From assembly GCA_017518705.1 (NCBI GenBank), contig JAFWUC010000007.1, positions 1 to 26,992 on the forward strand: a stretch of 26,992 bases of DNA, written 5' to 3'. The stretch comes from Clostridia bacterium. GTDB taxonomy: Bacteria > Bacillota_A > Clostridia > Christensenellales > Aristaeellaceae. The translations under genes were made by a program, and so were the position numbers. Positions within the stretch are counted from its first letter, which is position 1. Every line of letters begins with the position of its first letter. The notes below the pieces were generated by a model that searched no databases, had not been told where the DNA came from, and was given only the letters and a program-made list of their open reading frames with translations. Shown one piece after another: positions 15,806-24,992 of this stretch.

Positions 15806-17014
15806 ATGAAACTTAAACTGGCAGTCATCTACGGCAGCCGCTCCTGCGAGCACGACGTGTCGATCATCTCCGCGCTGCAGGCGGCGGGCAAGGCGAATCC
15901 CGAGGAATACGATATCGTATACGTATATATCGACAAAAACGGGGACTGGTACACCGGCTGGCGCCTGAACGACATCAGGCTGTACCGTGACTTCGACCCC
16001 AAAGCCGCCACCCGCGTGATCCCCATGGGCGAAAACGGGAAACTGGTGCTGCTTCAGCATCCCTCGGATAAGCTGCTGCCCTTCGGCTACCTAAAACGCG
16101 TGGCGGAAGCGGACGTGTGCCTGCTGGTGCTCCACGGCATGAACGGCGAGGACGGCACACTGCAGGGCATGCTGGAGATGTGGCAGGTGCCATACACATC
16201 TTCCGGAGTGATGGGCAGCGCCCTGGGCATGGACAAGATCGTCATGAAGCAGGTATTCAAGGCCAACGGGCTGCCCGTGGTCAGGGACGTGTGGACGGAC
16301 CGCAATTCCATCAAGAAGGACAAAAAGGCGGTCATGGAGCGCATCTGCTCCAGCCTGAATTTCCCCGTGTACGTGAAGCCCGCGAACCTGGGCTCCTCCA
16401 TAGGCATCTCCCGGGCGGAGGACATGGACGGCCTGTCCGAGGCTCTGGACGTGGCGGCGGGCTACGACCGCAGGATCCTCATAGAGGAAGCGGTGCAGGA
16501 CCTGATGGAGATCAACTGCTCCGTGCTGGGCTTTGACGGCGAGGCGGAAGCGTCAGTGACCGAAATGCCCGTGAGCTGGACGGAGTTTCTGTCCTTTGAC
16601 GACAAGTACCTGCGGGGCGGCAAGGGCGGAGCGAAGGGCTCGAAGACTGCCGGCACCAAGGGCGGCATGGCGAACCTGAGCCGCAGGATGCCCGCGCCCA
16701 TATCCGAAGAGATGACCCGGAAGGTGGAAGAGATGGCGATCACCGCGTTCAACGCCCTGGACTGCAAGGGAGTGGCGAGGGTGGATTTCCTTTTGGACAA
16801 GGCCACGAACGAACTGTACGTGGGCGAGATAAACACCATCCCCGGCTCCCTGTCCTTCTATCTGTGGGAGGAAAAGGGCCTGAAATTCGACAAGCTCATA
16901 GACAAAATGGTGGAGTACGCCTTCAAAGCCAAGGCGGAGAAGAGCGAAAACGTGTTCTCCTATTCCTCCAGCATACTCAGCGGCTCCGCGGGAGCGAAAG
17001 GCGCGAAAAGATAG
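15806..17014 (+). CDS. ddl: D-alanine--D-alanine ligase
   Basis: A 402-residue ATP-grasp ligase that joins two D-alanines for peptidoglycan. Seen motifs are YGSRSCEHDVSIIS (9-22), LHGMNGEDGTLQG, GVMGSALGMDK, VKPANLGSSIGIS, and the metal and ATP end RVDFLLD with GEINTIPGS. The omega-loop residue corresponding to Tyr216 of E. coli DdlB is Y268 (FDDKY), as expected for D-Ala rather than D-lactate ligases. A Gly/Lys-rich stretch (271-287) follows, and the C-terminus carries a tail of about 30 residues ending GAKGAKR. AGGAAGG lies ahead of the ATG at 15806. It pairs with the membrane Mur ligase 31 bases upstream. Confidence 0.95.
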   Translation: MKLKLAVIYGSRSCEHDVSIISALQAAGKANPEEYDIVYVYIDKNGDWYTGWRLNDIRLYRDFDPKAATRVIPMGENGKLVLLQHPSDKLLPFGYLKRVAEADVCLLVLHGMNGEDGTLQGMLEMWQVPYTSSGVMGSALGMDKIVMKQVFKANGLPVVRDVWTDRNSIKKDKKAVMERICSSLNFPVYVKPANLGSSIGISRAEDMDGLSEALDVAAGYDRRILIEEAVQDLMEINCSVLGFDGEAEASVTEMPVSWTEFLSFDDKYLRGGKGGAKGSKTAGTKGGMANLSRRMPAPISEEMTRKVEEMAITAFNALDCKGVARVDFLLDKATNELYVGEINTIPGSLSFYLWEEKGLKFDKLIDKMVEYAFKAKAEKSENVFSYSSSILSGSAGAKGAKR

Positions 17015-17080
17015 GCTTTTTCCGGGTAGCTCTTCCTTTTCCGCGGCGCGGCATAATATATTTGTCACAGGAGCAAGCAT

Positions 17081-18427
17081 ATGCGCAGATTTATAATGAA
17101 CCTGCTGCCCCAGCTCAAGGACATCTACTCTCCCGGGGAGGCGAATTCCCGGGGGAGACTGATATCCCTTGTCTCCAGCCTTGTGACTTCGTTTTACAAC
17201 GTTTTCATAACGGGCATATTCTACACGGGCTTCCTGTCCATGTACGGCATATCCATAACCGGCGTGGGCATCGTGTCGTTCATTCCCTACATAGGAAGCC
17301 TGTTCTCTCTGTTCAGCCCCTTCGTGCTCAAAAGGTTCCAAAAGCGCAAGACAGTCATGCTGTCCAGCAAGCTGTGCTTTTATTTCCTGTTCATCGTCGC
17401 CACCACGCTCATGCCCACCTTCGTCACCGACGGGCAGGCGCGGCTGTACTGGCTGATAGGCATACTGTTCGTGGCGTACGCCCAGTACGCGCTGTTTTCA
17501 CCGGGCATCACCGTGTGGTTCTACAACTTCTATCCCAAGGAAAACGAGCGGCGCACCCGCTACATATACTTTAACCAGCTGTTTTCTTCGATAATGAGCA
17601 GCCTGGTGCTGCTGGTGAGCGGCGTGATAACCGACGCGGTGAGCGGCTCCAGCCACCAGAACACCATTATCCTCGCGCTCAGGTATTTCGCGTTTCTGCT
17701 GGTGATCATCGACGTGACCGCCCAGTCCCGGGCTACGGAATATCCGTATCCGGACAGGGGCTCCATGCGCCTTAAGGACGTGTTCACCGTGCCCATCAAA
17801 AACCGGAAGTTCATGATGTGCATGCTGCTCATGTTCTTCTGGAACTTCATCTGCAACCTGAACAACGGCACCTGGAACTACCATCTGCTCAACCACATGG
17901 GCTTCGGCTACACCGTCATAAACCTGATGAGCGTGAGCTACACGGTGCTGCTGCTGGTGTTCAGCAAGATGTGGCGGAAGCTGTTAAGGCGCTTAAGCTG
18001 GGTAAAGACCTTCGGTGTGTGCTGCCTGCTGTCCATACCGATAGACCTGATGCTGTTCATGATGAACCGGCACATCTGGGGGCTGTACGTGCCTTTGTCC
18101 CTGTGGCAGAACGTGATAAACGTGGGGTATAACCTAAGCTACGCCAACATCCTGTACATGAACCTGCCCGACGGCGACTCCACCAGCTATATCGCGTTCT
18201 ATTCGGTGGGCGCGAACCTCTTCGCGTTCATAGGCATGATCACGGGCGTTTGGATAGTGAACCTCAGAAGCGACACGCCGTTCCTGTTCATGGGCTTTGA
18301 GATATATACCGTGCAGCTGACCATGCTGGTGCACGTAGTGTGCCTGCTGATAATGGGGCTGATGTGCTTCTTCCTGTGGCGAAGGTTCACCAGCGAAAGC
18401 GAGATAAAACTCGTGGAGATCACATGA
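17081..18427 (+). CDS. MFS-type membrane transporter
   Basis: A 448-residue integral membrane protein with about 12 hydrophobic segments (near 27-52, 60-83, 95-113, 121-141, 165-186, 195-212, 244-260, 275-296, 308-328, 333-358, 370-394 and 410-433). This is the major facilitator layout with a central cytoplasmic loop at 213-243. A weak motif A-like segment, FVLKRFQKRK, follows the second segment. The substrate is unknown. The ATG at 17081 has AGGAG upstream. It is 66 bases after ddl; CATAAT at 17052-17057 resembles a -10 but has no clear -35, so read-through from ddl is more likely. Its stop abuts the convergent helicase terminator. Confidence 0.82.
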   Translation: MRRFIMNLLPQLKDIYSPGEANSRGRLISLVSSLVTSFYNVFITGIFYTGFLSMYGISITGVGIVSFIPYIGSLFSLFSPFVLKRFQKRKTVMLSSKLCFYFLFIVATTLMPTFVTDGQARLYWLIGILFVAYAQYALFSPGITVWFYNFYPKENERRTRYIYFNQLFSSIMSSLVLLVSGVITDAVSGSSHQNTIILALRYFAFLLVIIDVTAQSRATEYPYPDRGSMRLKDVFTVPIKNRKFMMCMLLMFFWNFICNLNNGTWNYHLLNHMGFGYTVINLMSVSYTVLLLVFSKMWRKLLRRLSWVKTFGVCCLLSIPIDLMLFMMNRHIWGLYVPLSLWQNVINVGYNLSYANILYMNLPDGDSTSYIAFYSVGANLFAFIGMITGVWIVNLRSDTPFLFMGFEIYTVQLTMLVHVVCLLIMGLMCFFLWRRFTSESEIKLVEIT

Positions 18428-18463
18428 AAAAACTCCCGCGTCGCCTGACAGGTGCGCGGGAGT
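18427..18463 (-). terminator. Rho-independent terminator of the helicase operon
   Basis: A 9-base GC-rich stem (ACTCCCGCG at 18432-18440 with CGCGGGAGT at 18455-18463) extended by an inner CGCCT/AGGTG stem with a GAC loop and one bulge. On the minus strand it is followed by six T. It overlaps the last base of the helicase stop and touches the last base of the convergent MFS gene. On the plus strand there is no T tract, so it acts on the minus strand. Confidence 0.9.
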
Positions 18464-20775
18464 CATGCTTCGTTCCAGAAATCCGTGAGCGCGCCTGCCA
18501 GCGCGCTTTCTTTTATGCGTTTCGGGCGCAGGTGACCGGGCAGCAGGCGCCGGTAGGCGGGCAGGCTGTAGCGTTCGTCGATAAACAGGAGCGCGCCTCT
18601 GTCGGTGTCCGAACGGATCACACGGCCCGCCGCCTGCAGGCACTTGCCTATGCCGGGGTACACGTAGGCGGTCACGAAGCCGTTTTCGTCCTTTTCGTCG
18701 TACAGGGCTTTTAAGCAGTCCCTTTCAAAACCTATCTGGGGCATACCAACGCCCACTATGGCCGCGCCTATCAGTCTTTCTCCAGCCAGGTCCACGCCTT
18801 CGGAAAACACGCCGCCCAGCGCGATAAAGCCCACCAGGGATGTTTCGGGCGCGTCCTCGAAGCTGTCCAGAAAAGCCTTGCGGGCGGCTTCGTCCATGTT
18901 CCGGGCCTGCCTGATGGCGCGGATTTCAGGGGCGATAAGGGTGAATTCCCGGTACACCGCCTCCAGGTACGAGTGGCTGGGGAAGCAGGCGATGTAGTTG
19001 CCCGTTCTGCTTTCCGCAAGCGTTTTGAGCGCCTGCGCCACGCGGGGAGCGCTTTCGCCGCGCTTTGAGAACACCGCGGGGATGTCCAGGCACAGGCTTT
19101 TAAGGTTTTCGCGGGGAAAAGGGGAGGGGAGGGAGAGCGTCTCGTCGCCCCTGTCCCTGTCCAGCCCCAGCAGGTAGGAATAATGCTCGACGGGCGACAG
19201 CGTCGCGGAGAACAGCAGCGCGCCCCGGGCTTTTCTGAGCACCCGGGAGATCGCCTGGGTGGGCTGCCACAGCCAGATCTTCCGCTGCGCGCCGCCTTTG
19301 TCGGACAGGCTGAGCACCCGGTGGGTGGCGGTGTCGAAGTTCTCCGAGGCGCGGATAAACGCCAGGCAGTCGAAATACAGCTGTTTTAAGTCCTCCGCAA
19401 AGGACAGGTCCAGCCCCAGCAGGGGACGCAGTTCGTCCCCCAGTGCCCTGAGCGCGCCTATAAGCGTGTCGGGCTTTTCAAGGCTCATTTCGGGCACGGA
19501 GGCCGCGGGCAGCAGCGAGAGCACCCCGTTCACGGCGCTTATGAGCGGCGCGAAAAAGGACACCCCTGGGTCGAGCCTGGCCAAAAACGCCTTGAGCGCC
19601 TTTTCGCCGATGGAGGCGGAATGCATCTCCGTCACCCGCCCGGGCAGGTTGTGGGCTTCGTCTATCAGCAGCGTAAAGCGGCACGCCCGGTCGAAAAAAC
19701 GGCGCAGCTTCACGGCGGGATCGAACACGTAGTTGTAGTCGCAGATTATCACCTGGGCGGTCTCGCACAGCGCCAGTGAAAGCTCAAACGGGCAGAGTTC
19801 GAACCTGTCCGCCAGAGCCAGGATCTCCTCCTGACCGAATTCATCCGTGCCCCAGCTTTCCTTCACCGCGTTTTTCTGCCGGTCGAAATAGCCTTTCGCC
19901 CTGGGACACAGGGCGGGGTCGCAGTTTATATGGGGCGTGGGGCAGAGCTTGCGCTTGGCGAACAGGGACACGCTGCGCAGTTTCAGCCCGTGCCTGCGCA
20001 TGAGCTTAAGGCAGTTTTCCGCCGCCAGCCGCCCCGTGGAGCGGGCGGTCAGGTAAAACACTATATCGGTCAGCCCTTCGCCCAGCGCCTGCACCGCGGG
20101 GTACAGCGCCGCGGCGGTCTTGCCTATGCCGGTGGGCGCCTGGGCAAGCAGGCAGGTCCTGCCCTTTATCGTTTCGTATCCGCGCTCGGAAAAGATTTTC
20201 TGGCCGTCGCGGAAGCTGTCGAAGGGGAAAGCGACTTCCCTTGCCGAGGGCAGGGCGCTTTTCAGGTAGTCGTCCGAGCGCTTCAGGCGGGTGACGTACT
20301 CGTCCAGATAGGTGAAAAACCGGTTTTCCAGCAGTTCGAAGCTGTATTCCCGGGCGAACACGCGGCTGTGCCCGGTCAGGGAGGAATACTTTAGCCGCAC
20401 TTCCGCCCGGGGCAGGGAGTTCAGCTTAAGCTCCATGTAGGCGTAGATCTCCGCCTGCGCCCAGTGCACGGGATAATCGTTTTCCCTGACGGCGGAGGGC
20501 GGCACGGCGGGGATCTTTATCTCCTCCACCACGCAGGCAGTCCCGTCCAGCAAAAGCCCGTCTATGCGCCCCTGGACGAGCAGCTCGATATCACAGTATT
20601 CCAGTTTGAGCTTTACCGGCACTTCCGCCTGCAGCGCGCCCTCGTAGCCGCTTTGCACCATAAAATGCCCTTTGGCGCCTTCCTGCATACGGGCAAATGC
20701 ATTGGAGGCGGGGATAAGATCCCCGCCTTCGTAATATGTTTCGGCTATGGTGCGTACGTTTACGGAATATGTCAT
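18463..20775 (-). CDS. Fusion of PD-(D/E)XK-type nuclease and DinG/XPD-like iron-sulfur helicase
   Basis: A 770-residue protein. The start at 20775 is chosen because it forms a TGATG overlap with the upstream methyltransferase stop; the frame is open nine codons further. Residues about 1-160 look like a RecB/Cas4-type nuclease, with GRID (D72) and EIK (E85-K87). The rest is a superfamily 2 helicase of the XPD/DinG group: Walker A APTGIGKT (213-220), four cysteines (C278, C285, C290, C328) placed as for a 4Fe-4S cluster, DEAH (372-375), FSATLS (522-527) and QAAGRVIR (714-721). It probably unwinds and perhaps cleaves DNA in repair. Related fusions are annotated in Firmicutes as ATP-dependent helicases; function here is inferred. 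Confidence 0.88.
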   Translation of the reverse strand: MTYSVNVRTIAETYYEGGDLIPASNAFARMQEGAKGHFMVQSGYEGALQAEVPVKLKLEYCDIELLVQGRIDGLLLDGTACVVEEIKIPAVPPSAVRENDYPVHWAQAEIYAYMELKLNSLPRAEVRLKYSSLTGHSRVFAREYSFELLENRFFTYLDEYVTRLKRSDDYLKSALPSAREVAFPFDSFRDGQKIFSERGYETIKGRTCLLAQAPTGIGKTAAALYPAVQALGEGLTDIVFYLTARSTGRLAAENCLKLMRRHGLKLRSVSLFAKRKLCPTPHINCDPALCPRAKGYFDRQKNAVKESWGTDEFGQEEILALADRFELCPFELSLALCETAQVIICDYNYVFDPAVKLRRFFDRACRFTLLIDEAHNLPGRVTEMHSASIGEKALKAFLARLDPGVSFFAPLISAVNGVLSLLPAASVPEMSLEKPDTLIGALRALGDELRPLLGLDLSFAEDLKQLYFDCLAFIRASENFDTATHRVLSLSDKGGAQRKIWLWQPTQAISRVLRKARGALLFSATLSPVEHYSYLLGLDRDRGDETLSLPSPFPRENLKSLCLDIPAVFSKRGESAPRVAQALKTLAESRTGNYIACFPSHSYLEAVYREFTLIAPEIRAIRQARNMDEAARKAFLDSFEDAPETSLVGFIALGGVFSEGVDLAGERLIGAAIVGVGMPQIGFERDCLKALYDEKDENGFVTAYVYPGIGKCLQAAGRVIRSDTDRGALLFIDERYSLPAYRRLLPGHLRPKRIKESALAGALTDFWNEA

Positions 20776-21944
20776 CAGTCGTAGACCTGGATTATGGCGC
20801 ACTTAAGGTAGCGCGTTTCGGGGCTGGCGGGCAGCACGGGGTGATCGTGCCCCTGGGAGCGCAGTTCCACGAAGCGCAGGCGCTTTTTGGAGTCCCGTGC
20901 GGCGGTGTTTATGACCTCGACGAATTTGTCCTCGCTCACGTGCTGGCTGCAGGAACAGCTTACGAGGAAGCCGCCGTTTTTGACCAGCTTCAGGCCCCTT
21001 AAGTTGATCTCCTTGTATCCCCTCAGGGCGCTTTCCACCTGGGCGCGGGTCTTGGTGAAGGCGGGGGGATCCAGTATCACCACGTCGAACTTTTCCTTCG
21101 CGTCGGTGAGCTCGCGCAGGTGGTCGAAGCAGTTGTGCGCCTCGAACCGGGCGTTGTCAAGGCCGTTTATGCGGGCGTTTTCCCGGGCGACCTCCACCGC
21201 TTCCTCCGAAATGTCGACGCCCAGCACGCTTGCGGCGCCCGCCTTGGCCGCATGCAGGGCGAAAGAGCCGTTGTGGGTAAAGCAGTCCAGCACGCGGGCG
21301 CCTTCGCACAGGCGCATGACTTCCCGCCGGTTCTCCTTCTGGTCCAGGAAGAAACCCGTCTTCTGGCCGTTTATCACGTCCACCAGGAACCGGATGCCGT
21401 TTTCGACCATTTCCACCCTTTCGGGCACTTCGCCGTACAGCAGGCCCGTGGTCTGCTCCATGCCTTCCAGCCGCCTTACGGGCACGTCGCTGCGCTCGTA
21501 TATGCCGGCGGGGGAGCAGGTCTCGACCAGCCCTTCGACTATGGCGTCCTTCCATTTTTCGATGCCCAGGGACAGGCTCTGAATGACCAGCGTGTCCGCG
21601 AACTTGTCGACTATGAGCCCGGGCAGGAAGTCGCTTTCGGAGAACACCAGGCGGCAGCTGTTTATGTCGCAGAAGCGCTGCCGGTACTCGAAGGCGGTCC
21701 TGATGCGGTTTTTGAAAAACTCTTTGTCAACCTTTTCGTCCCGGTAGGTGAGCATCCTTAACGCGATCTGGGAATTGGGGTTGTAGAACGCCTGGCCCAG
21801 GAAGGTGTCCTTGGAGCTTTCGACGTTCACCACGTCGCCGGGTTCGAAATCTCCCTGCGCACGGTCTATGTCGCTGGCGAATACCCAGGGGTGCCCGCTG
21901 CGTACGCGGGCTTCGCGGGTGGGACGAAGTATCGCTTTTGCCAT
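20775..21944 (-). CDS. Class I SAM-dependent rRNA methyltransferase, RlmI-like
   Basis: A 389-residue protein with an N-terminal PUA-type RNA-binding domain (RSGHPWVFASDI at 15-26), a middle EEHUD-like region with LPGLIVDKFADTLVIQ, and a Rossmann methyltransferase domain. SAM motif I is VLDCFTHNGSFALHA (218-232), the catalytic loop is LDPPAF (291-296), and SCSCSQ (329-334) holds the likely catalytic cysteine. RlmI in E. coli makes m5C1962 in 23S rRNA; the layout fits, but RlmK-like or other targets are possible. TGAGGT lies ahead of the ATG at 21944, which is only 3 bases after the lacZ stop. Its own stop overlaps the helicase start. Confidence 0.9.
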   Translation of the reverse strand: MAKAILRPTREARVRSGHPWVFASDIDRAQGDFEPGDVVNVESSKDTFLGQAFYNPNSQIALRMLTYRDEKVDKEFFKNRIRTAFEYRQRFCDINSCRLVFSESDFLPGLIVDKFADTLVIQSLSLGIEKWKDAIVEGLVETCSPAGIYERSDVPVRRLEGMEQTTGLLYGEVPERVEMVENGIRFLVDVINGQKTGFFLDQKENRREVMRLCEGARVLDCFTHNGSFALHAAKAGAASVLGVDISEEAVEVARENARINGLDNARFEAHNCFDHLRELTDAKEKFDVVILDPPAFTKTRAQVESALRGYKEINLRGLKLVKNGGFLVSCSCSQHVSEDKFVEVINTAARDSKKRLRFVELRSQGHDHPVLPASPETRYLKCAIIQVYD

Positions 21945-21947
21945 GTT

Positions 21948-24900
21948 TTACCTCAGTTCTATTTCAAGTTCAAGAGTGTATGTGCCAGGTCCGACGGTGT
22001 ATTTTTCGTCCTGCCGGGTGCTCCAGGCCATCTGCCCGCCTATGCCCGCGTGGGCGGCGTCTATGTGCAGGGTGGTGTCGTGCCTTATGGGTATCTCATG
22101 CTCGTGCATGGCGTCCCTCAGGTCGCAGGGGGTGTAGTTGTGGGCGTCGAAATGGAAGGAGGAGGGGGAACTGAAGCGGATCGCCCGTCCGTCTTCCGAA
22201 GCCAGCGACACCCGCAGGGTCTTTTCGTGGCCGCCGTTCTCGGCGGGGGGATTGTACGGGAAATGCGTCTCTTCGACTTCGCAGGCGTACACGCCCATGC
22301 GGGAAGCCAGGCAGCGGTCCGGATAGCTTTCCCCGGGTCCCATGCCCAGCCATTCCAGATGCCGGAAATCTCCCGGCAGGGTGAAGCTGAGCCCAAGCCT
22401 TTCAACGCACTTTATGCCACTTAGGCGGAAGCACGCCTCCAGGTTTATGCGCCCGTCGCCGCTGATGAGCAGGCGGGTGGTGACGTCTGCGCAGGCTTCG
22501 TCTATGAGCGTGGAAGTCAGGCGTGTCGACCTTTCTATCATCACCCTTCCGTCCGACAGGGCGGACGCGGACAGGGAGAGTATTTTGCGCACGCAGTTTT
22601 CGGGGGCAAAGGCGGAGAAATTGTCCCATTCGCCCCAGTCGGGACCTGCGTTCAGGCCGCTCAAGCCCCTTATCAGGCATTCGCTCAGGCCGCTTAACAT
22701 GTATTCCCTGCCGCCTACGGCTATGGAGACTATGTTGCCGGAGGACTTGAGCAGCTGCAGCGTGAAGCCGTCCCCCGTGACGCATATCTCGCCCCGGGCC
22801 TCGTCGAAACGGGCGGGGGAGTACCTGCCCTTTCTGACAGGCAGCGGCAGCGCGTCTATGGAGAACTGGAAACTGAGGGCCTCGTCGCCGTCCGTATCCA
22901 GGTCCATGTCTATCCAGCACGCCTGTCCGGGCAGCCGCGCGGGGCCGGCCTCGAAACGGTGCTCCTGCATGGGTTCAAGGGCGGGCAGAAGCAGTTCGCC
23001 CGTGGACTGGGCCTCGCCGTCGGCGTAGGCGGTCCAAGTGAGCCTGAGCGCGGGCACGGGAGTGAACAGGTTGCGGTTTTTTATGACGTAGCCCTTTTCG
23101 GCCTTCTCTATGAACAGCGGGCGGTATATGAAAGCCATCTCCGCGCCCGCGGGCTTCACGGTGAGCTCGTGGTTCACTATGCCGTTTAAGCACATGAAGC
23201 GGGGGCAGAAGGGATCGGTGACGCTCTCGTAGAAGTCCCCGCCGTAGCCGGGGAAGCGGTTTCCGTTTTCGTCCGTCTGCCACAGCGCCTTGTCCTGGAA
23301 ATCCCACACGAAGCCGCCCTGGAAGCGGGGATAAGTCTCGGTGAGCTTCCGGAAATACTCGAAGCCGCCGCCGGAAGACAGTATCTGGTAGGCGTACTCG
23401 CACAGCAGCACGGGGCGCTCGTCGTCCGCGTCGGACAACAGTTTTTCGATCTGTTCCACGGCGGGATACATGGGGCAGCGGATGTCGCTTATGCTCTTTC
23501 CGGGAGCGCCGGATTCGTACTGTACGGGGCGGGTGGGGTCGTAGTACTTGAGCCAGCCCGCCATGGCGGCGTGGTTGGGACCCAGTCCGCTTTCGTTGCC
23601 CAGTGACCAGATTATGATGGACGGGTGGTTTTTGTGTATCTGAGCCATGTGCCGCGCCCGCTGCAGGAACGCTTCCGCCCACTCGGGGCTGTTGGTCAGC
23701 ATGGCGCCCACGCCGTGGGTTTCCAGGTTGGTCTCGCATATCGCCATGAGCCCGTACTCGTCGCATAGATCGTAGAAGTACGGGTCGTTGGGGTAGTGGC
23801 AGCTCCTTACGGCGTTCACGTTCAGCTGTTTGAGCAGGAGCACCTCTTTTTTCATCTGCTCGCGGGGGATGTACCTGCCGGTGGACACGTTGTGCTCGTG
23901 GCGGTTCACGCCCCTGACGATCAGCCGTTTGCCGTTGAGCTTGAGTATGCCGTTTTCGATGTAAATGCTCCTGAAGCCGAAGCGGGCGCGCTCCCGGTCG
24001 GCGGCGTCGGAACCGGAGGGATCCATAAGCGCCAGGTGCACCCGGTACAGGTTCGGCTGTTCGGGCGACCACAGCAGGGGATCGTCTATGTGCACATGAA
24101 ACACCGCGTGTCCGGGCTGGGGAGCGGAGCTGTCCCACAAAGGAGGGCACACGGCGGAAGGAGCGCGTTTTTCCTTGTATATGATGTTGCCGTCGGGGTC
24201 GTAGATGTGCAGCCTGACAAGGGTGTCCGCGTAACCGCTCACCCGGGTGACGGACACGTCGAATACGGCGTCGCCGTGCATGTCGGCGCTGATTTTCACG
24301 TCCTCTATGTGCATGCGGGGCTTGGCAAACAGCGTCACGGGACGGAATATGCCGGACAGGTGCCAGTAATCCTGATCCTCCAGCCAGGTGGAGTCGGTGA
24401 AACGCATGACCTGCAGGGTGATCTGGTTGGAGCCCAGGTAGGTCATGCGGGTGATGTCGAACTCCGCCATGAGCTTGCTGTCCTGGCTGTAGCCCACGGG
24501 ATTGCCGTTGACCCACACGTAGAAGCCGCCTTCAACGCCGCCCAGGTTCAGTATCAGCTTTTTGCCCACGAAGTGCTCGGGCAGGTCGAACCTGCGCCGG
24601 TACAGGCCGGTAGGGATCTTGTCGGGCAGGCCGGGCGGGTTGCAGCCTGCGCCGTAATCGCCCTCGGCTATAAAGCCGGGGGTTATCCGGTGCGCGCCGG
24701 GCTCGTCAGTAAAGGGATAGGCGAAATTGGTGTATATGGGCTCGCCTTCGCCCTGCAGCTCCCAGTTGCCGGGCACGTTTATCTGACGCCAGGCGTCGTC
24801 GTTGAAATCAGGCAGATAGAAACCCGCGGGCAGCAGGCTGGGGTGCTCGCACAGTTTGAACCTCCACGTGCCGTCCAGCGACAGGGAATAGGAATTTCCA

Positions 24901-24977
24901 TATGGCGAGTGGGCCGCCAGACGGTTTATGGACTGCACTTCTATGTTCTGCCATTCCGGCCTTGTATGGAAATTCAT
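21948..24977 (-). CDS. Glycoside hydrolase family 2 beta-galactosidase (LacZ type)
   Basis: A 1009-residue LacZ-type enzyme without a signal peptide, so intracellular. Domains in order are sugar-binding (about 35-220, with WVNGNPVGYSQDSKLMAEFD), immunoglobulin-like (225-335), TIM barrel (340-610), a second Ig-like domain and the C-terminal beta-galactosidase small-chain domain. The acid/base is E462 (GNESGLG), the nucleophile E527 (LLCEYAY); D203, H394, W558 and N598 match E. coli sugar contacts. The usual histidine three residues after the nucleophile (His540 in E. coli) is Y530, followed by QILSS in place of the AMGNS-like loop. It may prefer a galactoside variant. GGGAGG precedes the ATG; it lies 15 bases after the cytidylyltransferase. 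Confidence 0.93.
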   Translation of the reverse strand: MNFHTRPEWQNIEVQSINRLAAHSPYGNSYSLSLDGTWRFKLCEHPSLLPAGFYLPDFNDDAWRQINVPGNWELQGEGEPIYTNFAYPFTDEPGAHRITPGFIAEGDYGAGCNPPGLPDKIPTGLYRRRFDLPEHFVGKKLILNLGGVEGGFYVWVNGNPVGYSQDSKLMAEFDITRMTYLGSNQITLQVMRFTDSTWLEDQDYWHLSGIFRPVTLFAKPRMHIEDVKISADMHGDAVFDVSVTRVSGYADTLVRLHIYDPDGNIIYKEKRAPSAVCPPLWDSSAPQPGHAVFHVHIDDPLLWSPEQPNLYRVHLALMDPSGSDAADRERARFGFRSIYIENGILKLNGKRLIVRGVNRHEHNVSTGRYIPREQMKKEVLLLKQLNVNAVRSCHYPNDPYFYDLCDEYGLMAICETNLETHGVGAMLTNSPEWAEAFLQRARHMAQIHKNHPSIIIWSLGNESGLGPNHAAMAGWLKYYDPTRPVQYESGAPGKSISDIRCPMYPAVEQIEKLLSDADDERPVLLCEYAYQILSSGGGFEYFRKLTETYPRFQGGFVWDFQDKALWQTDENGNRFPGYGGDFYESVTDPFCPRFMCLNGIVNHELTVKPAGAEMAFIYRPLFIEKAEKGYVIKNRNLFTPVPALRLTWTAYADGEAQSTGELLLPALEPMQEHRFEAGPARLPGQACWIDMDLDTDGDEALSFQFSIDALPLPVRKGRYSPARFDEARGEICVTGDGFTLQLLKSSGNIVSIAVGGREYMLSGLSECLIRGLSGLNAGPDWGEWDNFSAFAPENCVRKILSLSASALSDGRVMIERSTRLTSTLIDEACADVTTRLLISGDGRINLEACFRLSGIKCVERLGLSFTLPGDFRHLEWLGMGPGESYPDRCLASRMGVYACEVEETHFPYNPPAENGGHEKTLRVSLASEDGRAIRFSSPSSFHFDAHNYTPCDLRDAMHEHEIPIRHDTTLHIDAAHAGIGGQMAWSTRQDEKYTVGPGTYTLELEIELR

Positions 24978-24992
24978 GCGCTGCCTCCCGTC

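Noticed and set aside
17052..17057. CATAAT as the -10 of a separate MFS promoter
   Set aside because: No -35-like hexamer at a proper distance; kept only as a remark in the MFS entry.
22975..24516. 513-codon minus-strand frame inside lacZ
   Set aside because: Out-of-frame shadow with arginine/proline-rich low-complexity translation and no homology that I recognise.
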